Shown: positions 10,091 through 10,181 of the stretch, piece by piece | How the letters are laid out: each line of letters opens with the position of its first letter | How positions within the stretch are numbered: the first letter of the stretch is position 1 | Origin: Nitratifractor sp. | Lineage (GTDB): Bacteria; Campylobacterota; Campylobacteria; Campylobacterales; Sulfurovaceae | Length of the DNA: 10,181 nucleotides | Assembly: GCA_015485845.1 (NCBI GenBank) | Contig: WFSU01000098.1 | Coordinates: 1 to 10,181 of the forward strand | Direction: 5' to 3' | Position numbers and translations under genes: made by a program | The notes under the pieces: generated by a model | Seen by the model: the letters and a program-made list of their open reading frames with translations, nothing else | What the model was told of the DNA's origin: nothing | Databases searched by the model: none

Positions 10091-10180
10091 CTACTCTAAA
10101 ATCATTGTCCCCGTATCCCGATTGGAGGGGGTTCGGTGGTGCTCGAGGTATTCATCCACCATCTCCTGGGTCACATTCCC
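10091..10180 (-). CDS. C-terminal end of an IS200/IS605-like (Y1/RAYT) transposase, cut by the window edge
   Basis: The minus strand is open from the window edge and ends at TAG (10093-10091). The 29 visible residues, GNVTQEMVDEYLEHH followed by RTPSNRDTGTMILE, resemble the C-terminal G-V-T-E-V-YIE-H segment of TnpA-type HUH transposases of the IS200/IS605 group. The catalytic HUH motif and tyrosine would lie outside the window, so this is a family-level guess from a short tail. Hairpins directly downstream, and palindromic repeats nearby, fit such an element, since these enzymes recognise hairpins at element ends. Confidence 0.55.
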   Translation of the reverse strand, partial: GNVTQEMVDEYLEHHRTPSNRDTGTMILE

Positions 10181-10181
10181 C

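Overview
The window reads as the chromosome of a Campylobacterota (former Epsilonproteobacteria) species. The main reason is the contiguous order rnr – holA – rpsF – ssb – rpsR (3785-8273), which from memory matches the order in Helicobacter pylori and relatives. The core genes are visibly richer in G+C than those of Helicobacter or Campylobacter, and ribosomal protein S18 keeps a full zinc-binding set. An environmental, sulfur-oxidiser-like member (Sulfurovum/Nitratifractor type) is therefore a reasonable but unproven guess.

Layout. (1) 1-599: an unassigned AT-rich edge, possibly a gene tail, then a small ACT-domain protein. (2) 600-3668: an AT-richer accessory block of short modules, each with its own strong promoter. 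These are a BrnT/BrnA toxin-antitoxin pair, a 530-bp stretch with the anatomy of a solitary integron gene cassette (small membrane protein plus attC-like hairpin), a VapB/VapC-type pair on the minus strand, an orphan 170-aa acidic protein, and a RelB/RelE-type pair. (3) 3785-8273: the conserved information-processing run of RNase R, DNA polymerase III delta, ribosomal protein S6, single-stranded DNA-binding protein and ribosomal protein S18. (4) 8315-9916: tsaE (tRNA t6A synthesis) and trpD (tryptophan synthesis) on the minus strand, convergent with rpsR. (5) 9917-10181: palindromic repeats leading to the C-terminal end of an IS200/IS605-like transposase cut by the window edge.

The most unusual content is between genes. 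rnr and holA begin with the same composite leader: four tandem heptamers of the TCCTCAC type, one T, a perfect 9-3-9 hairpin whose loop or 3' arm holds the Shine-Dalgarno sequence, and an ATG one or two bases later. Heptamer arrays of different sequence recur in the same leaders and upstream of trpD. A second class of short palindromes is scattered around holA, tsaE and trpD: GTAG-led REP-like elements, one inverted REPIN-like pair, and hairpins with a GACT..AGTC core whose outer stems covary. They cluster towards the transposase at the right edge.

How the parts work together: the core run supplies replication, RNA turnover and ribosome assembly, with S6, S18 and Ssb co-expressed in the usual way. 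The accessory block is a typical landing zone for self-regulated selfish or defence modules. The repeats look like a spreading family that has been recruited into translation start regions.
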